A stretch of DNA of 36,852 nucleotides from Yoonia sediminilitoris. Lineage in GTDB: Bacteria > Pseudomonadota > Alphaproteobacteria > Rhodobacterales > Rhodobacteraceae. Under the pieces are notes generated by a model. The model had not been told where the DNA came from. It worked only from the letters and a program-made list of their open reading frames with translations, and made no database searches. Location of the stretch: assembly GCF_003058085.1 (NCBI RefSeq), contig NZ_QBUD01000021.1:1-36852 (forward strand). Reading direction: 5' to 3'. Positions 1-7,745 of this stretch are shown in pieces. A program made the translations under genes and the position numbers. How positions within the stretch are numbered: position 1 is the first letter of the stretch; the number at the start of each line of letters is the position of its first letter.

Positions 1-271
1 TGTATTGGGCCGCTCAAAGAAGCCGGATATACGTCAGCAATCGTGATCCTGAACCAAGCCTGCCAAGACTGTTGCAATAAGGCGGGGTCCATATATTTCC
101 ACACAATCCATTTGCTGCAACTGCAAAGTCCTCGATGGTTGAATACATAGAGGGCGGGACAAAGCTGCCCTAAGATGATCTGGCGTGAATGTCTGCTATA
201 CATATGGAGCAGTCGTCACCGAGAAATGATGGCAGTTCAATCGCGACCGACAATCCAAAAGGATACTTTCC
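1..271. other. Left-edge region without a supported gene
   Basis: No reading frame here has recognisable family motifs. A plus-strand frame open from base 1 for about 49 codons could be the tail of a gene cut by the window edge, but I do not recognise it. The last bases carry the ribosome-binding site (AAGGA) of the next gene, 8 nt before its ATG. Confidence 0.4.
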
Positions 272-1162
272 ATGACCGAAACAATCCTTGCAGCAGAACC
301 GACCATACGGCTTGTTGCCTTTCTGGGCATTCTGGCGGCCATGGCGCTGTGGGAAGTTGGAGCACCACGGCGAAGACGGGAAATACCACGCGTTGTCCGA
401 TGGACAAATAACTTTGCGCTGGTGTTGCTCGACACCGCTATCCTGCGGCTCACCTTCCCGATCCTCGCAGTTGGTCTCGCGGCCATGGCCGAAGAGCGCG
501 GATGGGGGCTTTTCAACAACATAGATGTGCCGGTTGGGGTTGCCATCGTGGTCTCGATGCTGCTTCTCGACCTTGCGATCTACCTTCAGCACGTAATGTT
601 CCACGCGGTACCGGGTCTTTGGCGGCTGCACCGAATGCATCATGCCGATCTTGATTTCGACGTGACCACGGGTTTGCGTTTCCACCCGATAGAAATCCTC
701 ATCTCAATGGGGATCAAGCTGGCGGTCGTCGCAGCTTTGGGCCCCCCCGCTGTCGCCGTGCTCTTGTTCGAGGTAATCTTGAACGCGACGGCGCTTTTCA
801 ATCACGGCAACATTGACGTTCCGCGCCCGGTAGATCGTATCCTCAGATGGATCATCGTCACCCCGGACATGCACCGAGTGCACCATTCCGTTGATCCACG
901 CGAAACCAACTCGAACTTCGGCTTCAATTTTCCGTGGTGGGACCGGCTCCTAGGCACTTACGTCGCGCAGCCTGCGAATGGCCACAAGGGTATGGTGATC
1001 GGCATCGAGCAGTTTCGCACGCGCCGCGATCTCTGGCTCGACCGGATGCTGATTCAGCCTCTGCTCGGTCCGGCGAGCGGAGGTGCGCTCGACGCGCGGA
1101 GCCATCAGAGCCGATCTTCATCCGTCTCATCCAAGAAAGCCGAGCCAGGCACCGACAAATAG
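272..1162 (+). CDS. Sterol desaturase / fatty acid hydroxylase family membrane protein
   Basis: Integral-membrane di-iron oxygenase of the sterol desaturase/fatty acid hydroxylase superfamily, 296 aa. The histidine clusters that bind the two irons are visible: HVMFH (about 107-111), HRMHH (120-124), RFHP (138), NHGN (178) and HRVHH (201-205). Hydrophobic segments lie around 13-30, 48-70, 88-108 and 145-170, as expected of the fold. The ATG at 272 has an AAGGA box 8 nt upstream. The substrate cannot be told from sequence; such proteins hydroxylate or desaturate sterols, carotenoids, fatty acids or alkylglycerols. The last 30 residues are polar, Ser/Arg-rich and look non-conserved. It stands alone, followed by an IS remnant. 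Confidence 0.88.
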   Translation: MTETILAAEPTIRLVAFLGILAAMALWEVGAPRRRREIPRVVRWTNNFALVLLDTAILRLTFPILAVGLAAMAEERGWGLFNNIDVPVGVAIVVSMLLLDLAIYLQHVMFHAVPGLWRLHRMHHADLDFDVTTGLRFHPIEILISMGIKLAVVAALGPPAVAVLLFEVILNATALFNHGNIDVPRPVDRILRWIIVTPDMHRVHHSVDPRETNSNFGFNFPWWDRLLGTYVAQPANGHKGMVIGIEQFRTRRDLWLDRMLIQPLLGPASGGALDARSHQSRSSSVSSKKAEPGTDK

Positions 1163-1331
1163 ACCAGAAATCCATGACCCAATAATCCTTTGCGGCACTT
1201 ATTTGTCAGTCATGCGTCCTGCAGCATAGGTCACGAATGGGATGTACCGGCTGCTTTACACGGCAGGTTCGGTTTGGCCTATACTGCTCATATGAGAAGT
1301 AACTGGCGAAGAATGATTTTGATGAACTGAT

Positions 1332-1350
1332 GGATTTTGTTGCACAGATC
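1332..1350. repeat. IS903/IS5-type terminal inverted repeat
   Basis: GGATTTTGTTGCACAGATC closely matches the GGCTTTGTTG-type ends of IS903-group (IS5 family) elements. It lies just beyond the stop codon of the adjacent transposase remnant, where the element's end is expected. Confidence 0.5.
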
Positions 1351-1386
1351 GGGGTTTGAGCGCAGGTCCCCTTTCCGCAGGCGGAC

Positions 1387-1608
1387 TTATCCTACAGGCT
1401 CTGTGACTGGGATGCCAAGAGCAGTGTAGCGGTTGAGCACCGCGATCCGGACTTGGAGTTCGGCAACCTGCCTGTCGAAGTCTCTGGCCATGAGGCCCTG
1501 GCCAGGGAGTTTTACGCAGTTCATCTTCGTTTCTGCGCGGCTTCGGCGGTGGTATCCGGTCAACTTCCGCCACAAGGCTCGCCCAAGATATTTGCAGGCC
1601 CTTAGCGG
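1387..1608 (-). pseudogene. IS5-family transposase, C-terminal remnant
   Basis: The reverse strand encodes about 73 residues typical of the C-terminus of Rhodobacterales IS5-family DDE transposases: ...CKYLGRALW, then TGYHRRSRAETKM (the conserved Y-x-x-R-x-x-x-E region), then MARDFDRQVAE and VLNRYTALGIP, ending at TAA 1387-1389. Upstream of about 1608 the family resemblance stops and no intact N-terminal catalytic part follows, so only the 3' third remains. An IS-end-like repeat sits 37 bp past the stop. It is a decayed insertion between the hydroxylase and the CPBP protease genes. Confidence 0.7.
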
Positions 1609-1724
1609 GCATGTGGCCGGGTGGCTTCGGCGTGCTTTGGTCCAAAACCGCGCCAAACGATTGATCCACCGCAACGAGCATGAACGTCGAATCTGATAGG
1701 TCTGTGCGCAAGACGTTTTACAAC

Positions 1725-1730
1725 AGGAGG
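1725..1730 (+). promoter_or_regulatory. Ribosome-binding site fixing the CPBP protease start
   Basis: AGGAGG lies 6 nt before the ATG at 1737. This makes 1737 the start rather than the in-frame ATG at 1680, which sits in IS-derived sequence and has no such site. Confidence 0.7.
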
Positions 1731-1736
1731 CCTCGC

Positions 1737-2570
1737 ATGACTGTCTCGACGGATTTCTCCACGAAAAGACCTTCTATCCCTGCCTTGCTTGCCTTCCTTG
1801 CACTTACGTTTCTGATCACGTGGGGTGTGATCGGCAGCTACATCTTTTGGCCCGAAGAAATGACGGCGCGGTTCGGGGAAATCAGTGGCGCGCATCCGTT
1901 CTTTTTCCTCGCCACATGGGCACCGGCCATCGCCGCGTTTACTGTTGTGTTGCTCTATGGCGGCTTGTCGGGACTGCGCGGGTTTTTGTCTCGATTGTTC
2001 TTGTGGCGTTGCCCCGCGTCCTGGTGGGCCTTCATTCTGATCGTTATCCCGCTTGTCTTCGTGGCGGGCTCGCTTATCAAAGGCGGTCCACTCCTGGCGC
2101 CTATTCCGCCGGAAGGCGTGGGCGCGATAATCTCGCTTATGTTCATGATGCTGCTCTTGGGGCCAATCGAAGAGTTTGGCTGGCGCGGCGTCGCACAACC
2201 GCTCTTGCAGCGTTACATGGCACCGCTTTGGGCCGGTGCGCTGATCGGTGCGATCTGGGGCCTCTGGCATTTGCCCGCCTTCTTTCTTGCAGGCGTTGTC
2301 TTTGCGGAATGGAGCTTCTTGCCGTTCTTTATCGGGAACATCACGCTCGCCATTCTCGTGACCCCGATTTTCAACGCGACGCGCGGTAGTCTCCTGCTTC
2401 CGATGCTGTTCCATTGGCAGTTGATCAATCCGTTCTGGCCCGATGCGCAGCCGTGGGACACGTGGCTCCTTGTCGGGGTCGCCGCCATCATTGTCTGGTG
2501 GAAACGCGACATGGTGTTCTCGCGCGACGGGGCTGTCACGGAAGTCATTCCGGACGAGGCGCGGCCATGA
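1737..2570 (+). CDS. CPBP family intramembrane metalloprotease (CAAX/Abi type)
   Basis: Predicted multi-pass membrane protease of the CPBP (Abi/Rce1) family, 277 aa. The family motifs are clear: EE-x-x-x-R (E145-E146...R150, in PIEEFGWRG), the second motif with WHLP (H178), and the C-terminal N/H motif (NATRGS about 213-218, H226 in LFHW). About six to seven hydrophobic segments are visible. The ATG at 1737 is supported by AGGAGG. The gene overlaps the following serine hydrolase by 4 bp (ATGA), so the two were co-translated. Bacterial members mature or protect peptides, but the substrate here is unknown. Confidence 0.9.
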   Translation: MTVSTDFSTKRPSIPALLAFLALTFLITWGVIGSYIFWPEEMTARFGEISGAHPFFFLATWAPAIAAFTVVLLYGGLSGLRGFLSRLFLWRCPASWWAFILIVIPLVFVAGSLIKGGPLLAPIPPEGVGAIISLMFMMLLLGPIEEFGWRGVAQPLLQRYMAPLWAGALIGAIWGLWHLPAFFLAGVVFAEWSFLPFFIGNITLAILVTPIFNATRGSLLLPMLFHWQLINPFWPDAQPWDTWLLVGVAAIIVWWKRDMVFSRDGAVTEVIPDEARP

Positions 2571-3099
2571 CACGCGCACTCTGCGCAGTGCTGTTTTCCT
2601 TGTGCTTCCTGATTGCAGAGCCCGCGTCATCGGAAACCGAGCAACCAAGGATGCAGGCTCTGCTCAATGGGCTCCAACAGGACTATGGCTTCCCCGGAGC
2701 AACGGCTGCCGTAGCATTGCCGGACGGGCGCGTTTTCATTGTTGCAGCCGGTCTCGCGGATCGGGGTGCGGGCATGCCGATGACGCTTGGGACACGCATG
2801 CTGGCGGCAAGTTTCGGGAAAAGCTTTGTCGCGATGACAGTGCTGTCGTTAGAAAGTGATGGCGTTCTGTCCCGTTCTGACCCCGTCTCGCGATACTTTG
2901 GCAAGTACGATTGGTTTGGGCGGGTGCCGAACCATGAAACGATGAGCGTCGGCGATCTCCTCTGGCACAGTGCGGGGACCCGAAGGATACGAGGACATGA
3001 TCGAAGAGCACACCCTTCGGCATATCGACCTCAGTGACGGCTGGTTCGTGGGCGATGATCTGTGTCGTGATCTCAGTTGGCTCACGGACAAGCCAAATT
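2567..3099 (+). pseudogene. Beta-lactamase-family serine hydrolase, frameshifted and truncated
   Basis: Starts at ATG 2567 inside the CPBP stop. It has a signal peptide (about residues 1-22) and the class C beta-lactamase/DD-peptidase nucleophile motif S-F-G-K (S82-K85), then LLWHSAG, equivalent to the LLxHxSG region. Straight after that the frame is lost: the annotated frame stops at 3037, while another frame resumes family-like sequence (PEGYEDM... through LTDKPN) to a TGA at 3097-3099. Loss of 2 nt or gain of 1 nt near 2986 explains this. The YxN and HxG motifs of an intact enzyme (usually over 350 aa) never appear. It is an inactive remnant unless the base call is wrong, and even then it is truncated. 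Confidence 0.75.
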
Positions 3100-3339
3100 G
3101 AGCTTGCGTTGAGTTGCTGCGGCTTTGGGGGCGTCTGGAAAATAAATTTGGATCAGTTGCCTATCGGGTCGAGAAGGTTCGATCCCGGTACCGTCCCTTC
3201 CGCCACCGTTCTGTTTTCTGCAGTTGTAAGAGACATCTCTGGATGTAAAAGTGTGCCTGACACCGATCTGCTGGTGCGCATGTTGCTGCCTTGGTACGGC
3301 TTATGGACGATCCGGAATAATCCGTTCAAAAGATAGGGC
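3100..3339. other. Intergenic remnant region
   Basis: 240 bp between the broken hydrolase and the APC permease. Open frames exist but none shows family motifs or a ribosome-binding site. I see no gene here; it is probably the junction of the deletion that truncated the hydrolase. Confidence 0.4.
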
Positions 3340-4584
3340 ATGACAAATACGAAGATCACCAAGGCAGACGCGGGCACGGACAAAGCAATTGGATTGCGCA
3401 GAACGCTAACTCTGCCGTTGCTGACCCTCTATGGGTTGGGGGTCACGGTCGGGGCTGGCATCTACGTGCTGATCGGAACGACCGTGGCGCAGGCAGGCCC
3501 CTTTGCGTGGGTCGCATTTTTGCTGGCGGCCTTTGTGGTTGGGTTCACGGCCTTTTCCTATGCGGAACTGGCCACACGCTTTCCGGTCAGCGCGGGGGAA
3601 GCAGCCTATGTCGCGGCGGGGTTCAAGCAGCCTTGGCTGGCGACAGTAGTGGGGCTTTTGGTGGTCGTTTCTGGAATGGTGTCGGCGTCGGCTGTCGCGG
3701 TCGGGGCCTCGGGTTATCTGGGAGACATGACCGGATTGCCATCCGCGCCGCTGATTGTGGGGATCGTTGCGACGATGGGCCTGCTGGCGTGGTGGGGGAT
3801 CACCCAGTCGGTTACGGTTGCCGCCGTCGTGACCGTGATCGAAATTCTTGGCCTGTGCTTAGTCATTGCGTGGGGCGTGGGGTTTTCAGCGCAGGGTGGT
3901 ACGCCTGCATCAGAGCTTTTGCCACCTCTGCAAGGCAGCCATTGGGGCGGCATCATCAGCGCATCACTGCTGGCCTTCTTCGCCTTCATCGGGTTCGAGG
4001 ACATGGTCAATGTCGCCGAAGAGGTCGAAAACCCGCGGCGCACGATCCCGCTGGCAATTGTCTATACGCTGATTGTCGCGACGTTGCTCTATATCGCGAC
4101 CTGCGTCGCTGTACTGCTTGCTGTGCCGTTGGAAAAGCTTGCCGGGTCAGCCGCACCGCTGACGCTGGTTTTTGCCAATGCGCCGGAGGCGATCAAGCTG
4201 GGCTTTGCGGCAATTGCCGTCGTTGCGACCATCAACGGGGTTTTGATCCAGATGATAATGGCATCGCGCGTCCTGTACGGCATGGCTGATCGGGGCGGTT
4301 TGCCGGCGATCTTTGCGCGCCTGTCACCCAGAACACGCACACCATCAGTCGCGACGGCATTTGTGACCGCCAGTATCTTGGGCCTTGGCCTATTTCTGCC
4401 AATTGAACAGCTTGCCGCGTGGACATCGCAAATCGTCCTTTGCGTATTTGTCTGCGTGAACCTGTCACTGGTTGCAATCAAACACAGGTCACCGGGGGCA
4501 GGCGATCATTTTCACGTCCCCGTGGCTGTGCCCATCTGCGGGGTCGGGGCCAGCATCGCGTTGCTGGTCATCCCCCTGACCTGA
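3340..4584 (+). CDS. APC superfamily amino acid permease
   Basis: Inner-membrane amino acid/polyamine/organocation transporter of 414 aa. The N-terminal segment LYGLGVTVGAGIYVLIG is the hallmark TM1 with the substrate/cation-binding GAGI(Y) kink. Further hallmarks are FSYAELATRFPVSAGEAAYV (TM2-3) and FFAFIGFEDMVNVAEEVENPRRTIP (TM6 and following loop). About 11-12 hydrophobic segments can be counted; the C-terminus is slightly short for the family (430-500 aa). The start ATG has only a weak upstream GGG. It likely imports an amino acid or amine. Substrate is not predictable, and the neighbours do not define it. Confidence 0.9.
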   Translation: MTNTKITKADAGTDKAIGLRRTLTLPLLTLYGLGVTVGAGIYVLIGTTVAQAGPFAWVAFLLAAFVVGFTAFSYAELATRFPVSAGEAAYVAAGFKQPWLATVVGLLVVVSGMVSASAVAVGASGYLGDMTGLPSAPLIVGIVATMGLLAWWGITQSVTVAAVVTVIEILGLCLVIAWGVGFSAQGGTPASELLPPLQGSHWGGIISASLLAFFAFIGFEDMVNVAEEVENPRRTIPLAIVYTLIVATLLYIATCVAVLLAVPLEKLAGSAAPLTLVFANAPEAIKLGFAAIAVVATINGVLIQMIMASRVLYGMADRGGLPAIFARLSPRTRTPSVATAFVTASILGLGLFLPIEQLAAWTSQIVLCVFVCVNLSLVAIKHRSPGAGDHFHVPVAVPICGVGASIALLVIPLT

Positions 4585-4675
4585 GCGGCGCAACATGCGT
4601 TATCATCATGGTGTTTTCCGCGCTGATAGCTATTGTTGACTGCGCGCCGAACAGAATATCACGCCCAAGGCTTTC

Positions 4676-5704
4676 ATGACCCAAGACACTCAAACACTCG
4701 ATTTGCAGGCTGTCACTGCCTATTTGGCCAAGCATTTGCCCGATTTTGAAGGACCGCTTGAGGCGACCAAGTTCCAGGTTGGCCAGTCCAATCCGACTTT
4801 CCTGCTGGAGACGCCGACGCACAAATATGTGCTGCGCCGCAAGCCGCCCGGCGTGTTGTTGAAATCGGCCCATGCTGTTGATCGCGAATTTCGCGTGCAA
4901 AAGGCGCTGGCTGGCACCGATGTGCCGGTCGCGAAAATGCATTTGCTCTGTCAGGATCCTGACGTCATTGGCTCTGACTTCTACATCATGGATTTTGTTG
5001 CGGGTCGTAACTTCAACGAACCGACGCTGGATGCGTTGACGGTGGCTGAACGCGGGCAGGTCATGGACGATTGGAACCGCGTTCTGGCTGCTTTGCACGA
5101 TGTTGATATCGATGCTGTCGGTCTTAGTGACTATGGGCCGCCCGGCAACTATTTTGCCCGCCAGATCGGGCGCTGGACCAAGCAATATCAGGCAGCAGCA
5201 ACTGAAACCTTGCCGGCGATGGACAAGCTGATGGCCGCGATGGAGACCCATTTCCCAGGTGATGATGGCCAACGGACGCTGGTGCATGGCGACTTTCGCA
5301 TCGACAATATGATGTTTGAAAAGGACGGCACAAAATGCGTGGCCGTGCTGGATTGGGAACTGTCCACAATCGGGCATCCCTATGCCGATCTTGCGTCGGT
5401 CATCATGCAATGGCAGATGCCGACAGGGCCGATGTCGCGGGGGCTGGACGGGGTTGATCGGTCCGCTTTGGGGCTGCCTTCGGATGATGCGTTTGTTGCC
5501 CGATATTGCGCAAGACGCGGCATCGACAAGATCGACAATCTCGGGTTTTACGTGGCTTTTTGCTTTTTCCGCATGACTGCGATCCTGCAAGGCGTCTATC
5601 GGCGGGCGCTGGATGGCAATGCCTCTGACCCTGAAGGGGGAAAGCGGGCCGGTGAGCTGGTGCCAATCTTTGCGCAAAAGGGCCTGCAATCGCTGGAGCG
5701 GTAG
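4676..5704 (+). CDS. Phosphotransferase family protein (APH/ACAD10-like kinase)
   Basis: Aminoglycoside-phosphotransferase-fold protein of 342 aa, closest to the ACAD10/FadE36-like group. The ATP-binding lysine region is YVLRRKPPG (51-59). The catalytic loop is HGDFRIDN (204-211, Asp206 as base, Asn211 for metal) and the metal-binding Asp is in VLDWE (D226). Members of this group phosphorylate small hydroxylated compounds such as 4-hydroxy acyl-CoAs and are often found with acyl-CoA dehydrogenases; none is adjacent here. It follows the APC permease by 91 bp on the same strand and ends before a strong hairpin. Confidence 0.85.
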   Translation: MTQDTQTLDLQAVTAYLAKHLPDFEGPLEATKFQVGQSNPTFLLETPTHKYVLRRKPPGVLLKSAHAVDREFRVQKALAGTDVPVAKMHLLCQDPDVIGSDFYIMDFVAGRNFNEPTLDALTVAERGQVMDDWNRVLAALHDVDIDAVGLSDYGPPGNYFARQIGRWTKQYQAAATETLPAMDKLMAAMETHFPGDDGQRTLVHGDFRIDNMMFEKDGTKCVAVLDWELSTIGHPYADLASVIMQWQMPTGPMSRGLDGVDRSALGLPSDDAFVARYCARRGIDKIDNLGFYVAFCFFRMTAILQGVYRRALDGNASDPEGGKRAGELVPIFAQKGLQSLER

Positions 5705-5733
5705 AGTGGCCCGCTGGCGTGAATAGGGCCTGT

Positions 5734-5767
5734 GGCTGCCCGACCAGAGGGCCGGGCAGCCGAGAGT
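5734..5767 (+). terminator. Rho-independent-like terminator between convergent genes
   Basis: GGCTGCCCG (5734-5742) pairs perfectly with CGGGCAGCC (5753-5761) across a 10-nt loop and is followed by GAGAGTTTTG. It sits between the stop of the phosphotransferase and the stop of the convergent permease. The T-run is short, so it may act mainly for the plus strand. Confidence 0.55.
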
Positions 5768-5774
5768 TTTGCCG

Positions 5775-7205
5775 CTAGCCCTTCAAAGAGCCTTCACCGT
5801 GTCCTTGCAGACCGCCGGAGACCTCTTCGGTCGCTTCGTCAGTCAGTTCCTCTGGCAGGATCAAGTTAAGCACAATCGCAATCACAGCGGCTGGCAACAA
5901 GCCCGATGTCATCAGGATCCGTAGCGTATCGGGCAGGTATTGCACCGCCTTGGGGTCCAGTTGCAGGCCAAGCCCGACAGACAGGGCGATGGCAAAAATC
6001 ACCATGTTCCGGCGGTTCCATTTGACGTCCGACAGCATTGAGATACCGGCAGCAACCACCATCCCGAACATCACGATCACACCGCCACCAAGCACTTCGA
6101 TCGGGATTGTGCGGATCACAGCGCCCACTTTCGGGACCAGCCCGCAGACAATCAGGAAGAGCGCGCCGATGGTGACGACATGGCGGCTCATCACGCCGGT
6201 CATGGCGATCAGGCCGACGTTCTGGCTGAAGGATGTGTTGGGAAAGCCGCCAAAAATACCGGCAACAGCCGTACCAACACCATCGGCATAGGTGGCGCCG
6301 GTGATTTCAGCCTCGGTCGCTTCACGGCCTGCGCCACCCTTGGTGATGCCCGACACATCGCCGACAGTTTCAACCGCCGACACAAAGGCCATCAGGCAAA
6401 AACCGATAATCGCGGCAAAGCTGAATTCAAACCCGTATTTGAACGGAACAGGGAAGGAGACCGCCGCAGCGCGGCCCCAGCTTGTCGCGATCCCGTCAAG
6501 CGTGACCATGCCCATCATCAGCGCATAGAGGTAGCCCACAAGAATACCGATCACCACGGCAGATACGGCCAGCATGCCCTTGGCGTAGAACTTCAGCCCC
6601 AGGGTCACAAAGATCACCACAAGTGCCGCAGACCAGTTCAGCAGCGACCCATATTCCGGGGAATTGATGGCAGGAACACCGCCAGCGGCATATTGAATGC
6701 CGACCTTCACCAGCGCGAGACCGATCATCGTGACGACAAGGCCCGTGACCAACGGGGGCAGAGCAAAGCGGATCTTGCCGATAAATGTCCCGATGAGCAT
6801 GTGAAACAGACCACCAATCAGGACGCCGCCGAACAGGGCGGGCAGGGCGTCGACCCCTTTGCCTGCAACAAGCGGGATCATGATCGGAATAAAGGCGAAG
6901 GACGTGCCTTGCACAATTGGCAAACGCGCGCCAACCGGCCCCATACCAATGGTCTGGAACAGCGTTGCGATCCCGGCGAACAACATGGCCATCTGGATCA
7001 GATAGGTCATGTCAGGGAAGCCCTGCGCGCCCGCATCCGACCCGAAACCAAAGCCCGCAGCCCCTGCGATAATAATCGCTGGTGTGACGTTGGATACAAA
7101 CATTGCCAGCACATGCTGGATACCCAATGGAACAGCGCGGTGCAGCGCCGGTGTATAGTTCGGATCGCGCAGCTGATCTGCGGTCCCAAGTGAAGTGTCA
7201 GCCAT
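5775..7205 (-). CDS. NCS2 family purine/uracil permease (probable urate/xanthine transporter)
   Basis: Nucleobase:cation symporter-2 family membrane protein, 476 aa, about 14 hydrophobic segments. Visible family landmarks are QHVLAMFVSNVTPA in TM1, GVVQGTSFAF-like VQGTSFAFIPIM, the SAVETVGDVSGI substrate-site region (E in TM8), and NTSFSQNVGLIAMTGVMSRHVV, the NCS2 signature. It is the third gene of a minus-strand operon after the PuuE-UraD fusion and AllA (48 bp after AllA). This context favours urate, xanthine or allantoin uptake rather than uracil. The ATG at 7205 is the natural start. Confidence 0.9.
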   Translation of the reverse strand: MADTSLGTADQLRDPNYTPALHRAVPLGIQHVLAMFVSNVTPAIIIAGAAGFGFGSDAGAQGFPDMTYLIQMAMLFAGIATLFQTIGMGPVGARLPIVQGTSFAFIPIMIPLVAGKGVDALPALFGGVLIGGLFHMLIGTFIGKIRFALPPLVTGLVVTMIGLALVKVGIQYAAGGVPAINSPEYGSLLNWSAALVVIFVTLGLKFYAKGMLAVSAVVIGILVGYLYALMMGMVTLDGIATSWGRAAAVSFPVPFKYGFEFSFAAIIGFCLMAFVSAVETVGDVSGITKGGAGREATEAEITGATYADGVGTAVAGIFGGFPNTSFSQNVGLIAMTGVMSRHVVTIGALFLIVCGLVPKVGAVIRTIPIEVLGGGVIVMFGMVVAAGISMLSDVKWNRRNMVIFAIALSVGLGLQLDPKAVQYLPDTLRILMTSGLLPAAVIAIVLNLILPEELTDEATEEVSGGLQGHGEGSLKG

Positions 7206-7253
7206 ATTTTTTCCCTTCCGGTAGACGAATGAACCAGTCTTTGCGCTGGTTTG

Positions 7254-7745
7254 CTACTGATGATTGGTGATTGTGTAAGCGGTTTCGAACCAGTGTTCCT
7301 GCAGGTTGGCACCCACGCCGATCCGGTCAACGACCGCAAAAAGTCCCGGTGCATGCAGCGGTGTCAGCACCCCATGCCATGTGCCGCGATGGTAGTTCAC
7401 CCCTTGGCCTGGCGTGGTCAGAAATGCGTGCGGCTGTCCCGGTGCGCCATCTGCATCGGGGGCCACGACAACAAGAAACGCATCCATGCTCATCGGCAGG
7501 AATGCCTGACTGCCTTGGGGGTGCCGCTCCATCATGTCCAGTTGGAGCGGCAGGTTGCGCGGCTCGGCCTTGAACAGGCTGATCCCGGCTTTGCCATCCG
7601 TCACGTCGATTTTGGCGCGATCATGATAACGCCCGCAAAGCCCCTGATTGATGATCTTGTCAGGCGGGCCGGACACATCAAGCACGTCACCGAAAGGGGC
7701 AAAGGCTTGAGCTGTCAGCGGCCTGATTTCGACAACGCGGCTCAT
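7254..7745 (-). CDS. allA: Ureidoglycolate lyase
   Basis: Splits (S)-ureidoglycolate into glyoxylate and urea, the last step of ureide breakdown. At 163 aa it has normal AllA length. It shows the cupin-type family features: PLTAQAFAPFGDVLD near the start, LFKAEPRNLPLQLDMMERHPQGSQAF-type central region, DAFLVVVAP, and the metal/active-site-like NYHRGTWHGVLTPL. Its ATG overlaps the stop of the upstream PuuE-UraD fusion by 4 bp, so translation is coupled. Allantoicase, which makes its substrate, is not in this window. Confidence 0.93.
   Translation of the reverse strand: MSRVVEIRPLTAQAFAPFGDVLDVSGPPDKIINQGLCGRYHDRAKIDVTDGKAGISLFKAEPRNLPLQLDMMERHPQGSQAFLPMSMDAFLVVVAPDADGAPGQPHAFLTTPGQGVNYHRGTWHGVLTPLHAPGLFAVVDRIGVGANLQEHWFETAYTITNHQ

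Noticed and set aside
1602..2648. Long minus-strand open frame of 348 codons
   Set aside because: It lies antisense to the CPBP protease and hydrolase. Its composition (Arg/Asp/Gln-rich, no motifs) is what the complement of a GC-rich membrane-protein gene gives.
4568..5689. Minus-strand open frame of 373 codons opposite the phosphotransferase
   Set aside because: Antisense shadow. The plus-strand frame has the full APH catalytic motifs and this one has none.
6180..7193. Plus-strand open frame of 337 codons opposite the NCS2 permease
   Set aside because: His/Arg/Asp-rich shadow of a membrane protein, with no family motif or ribosome-binding site.
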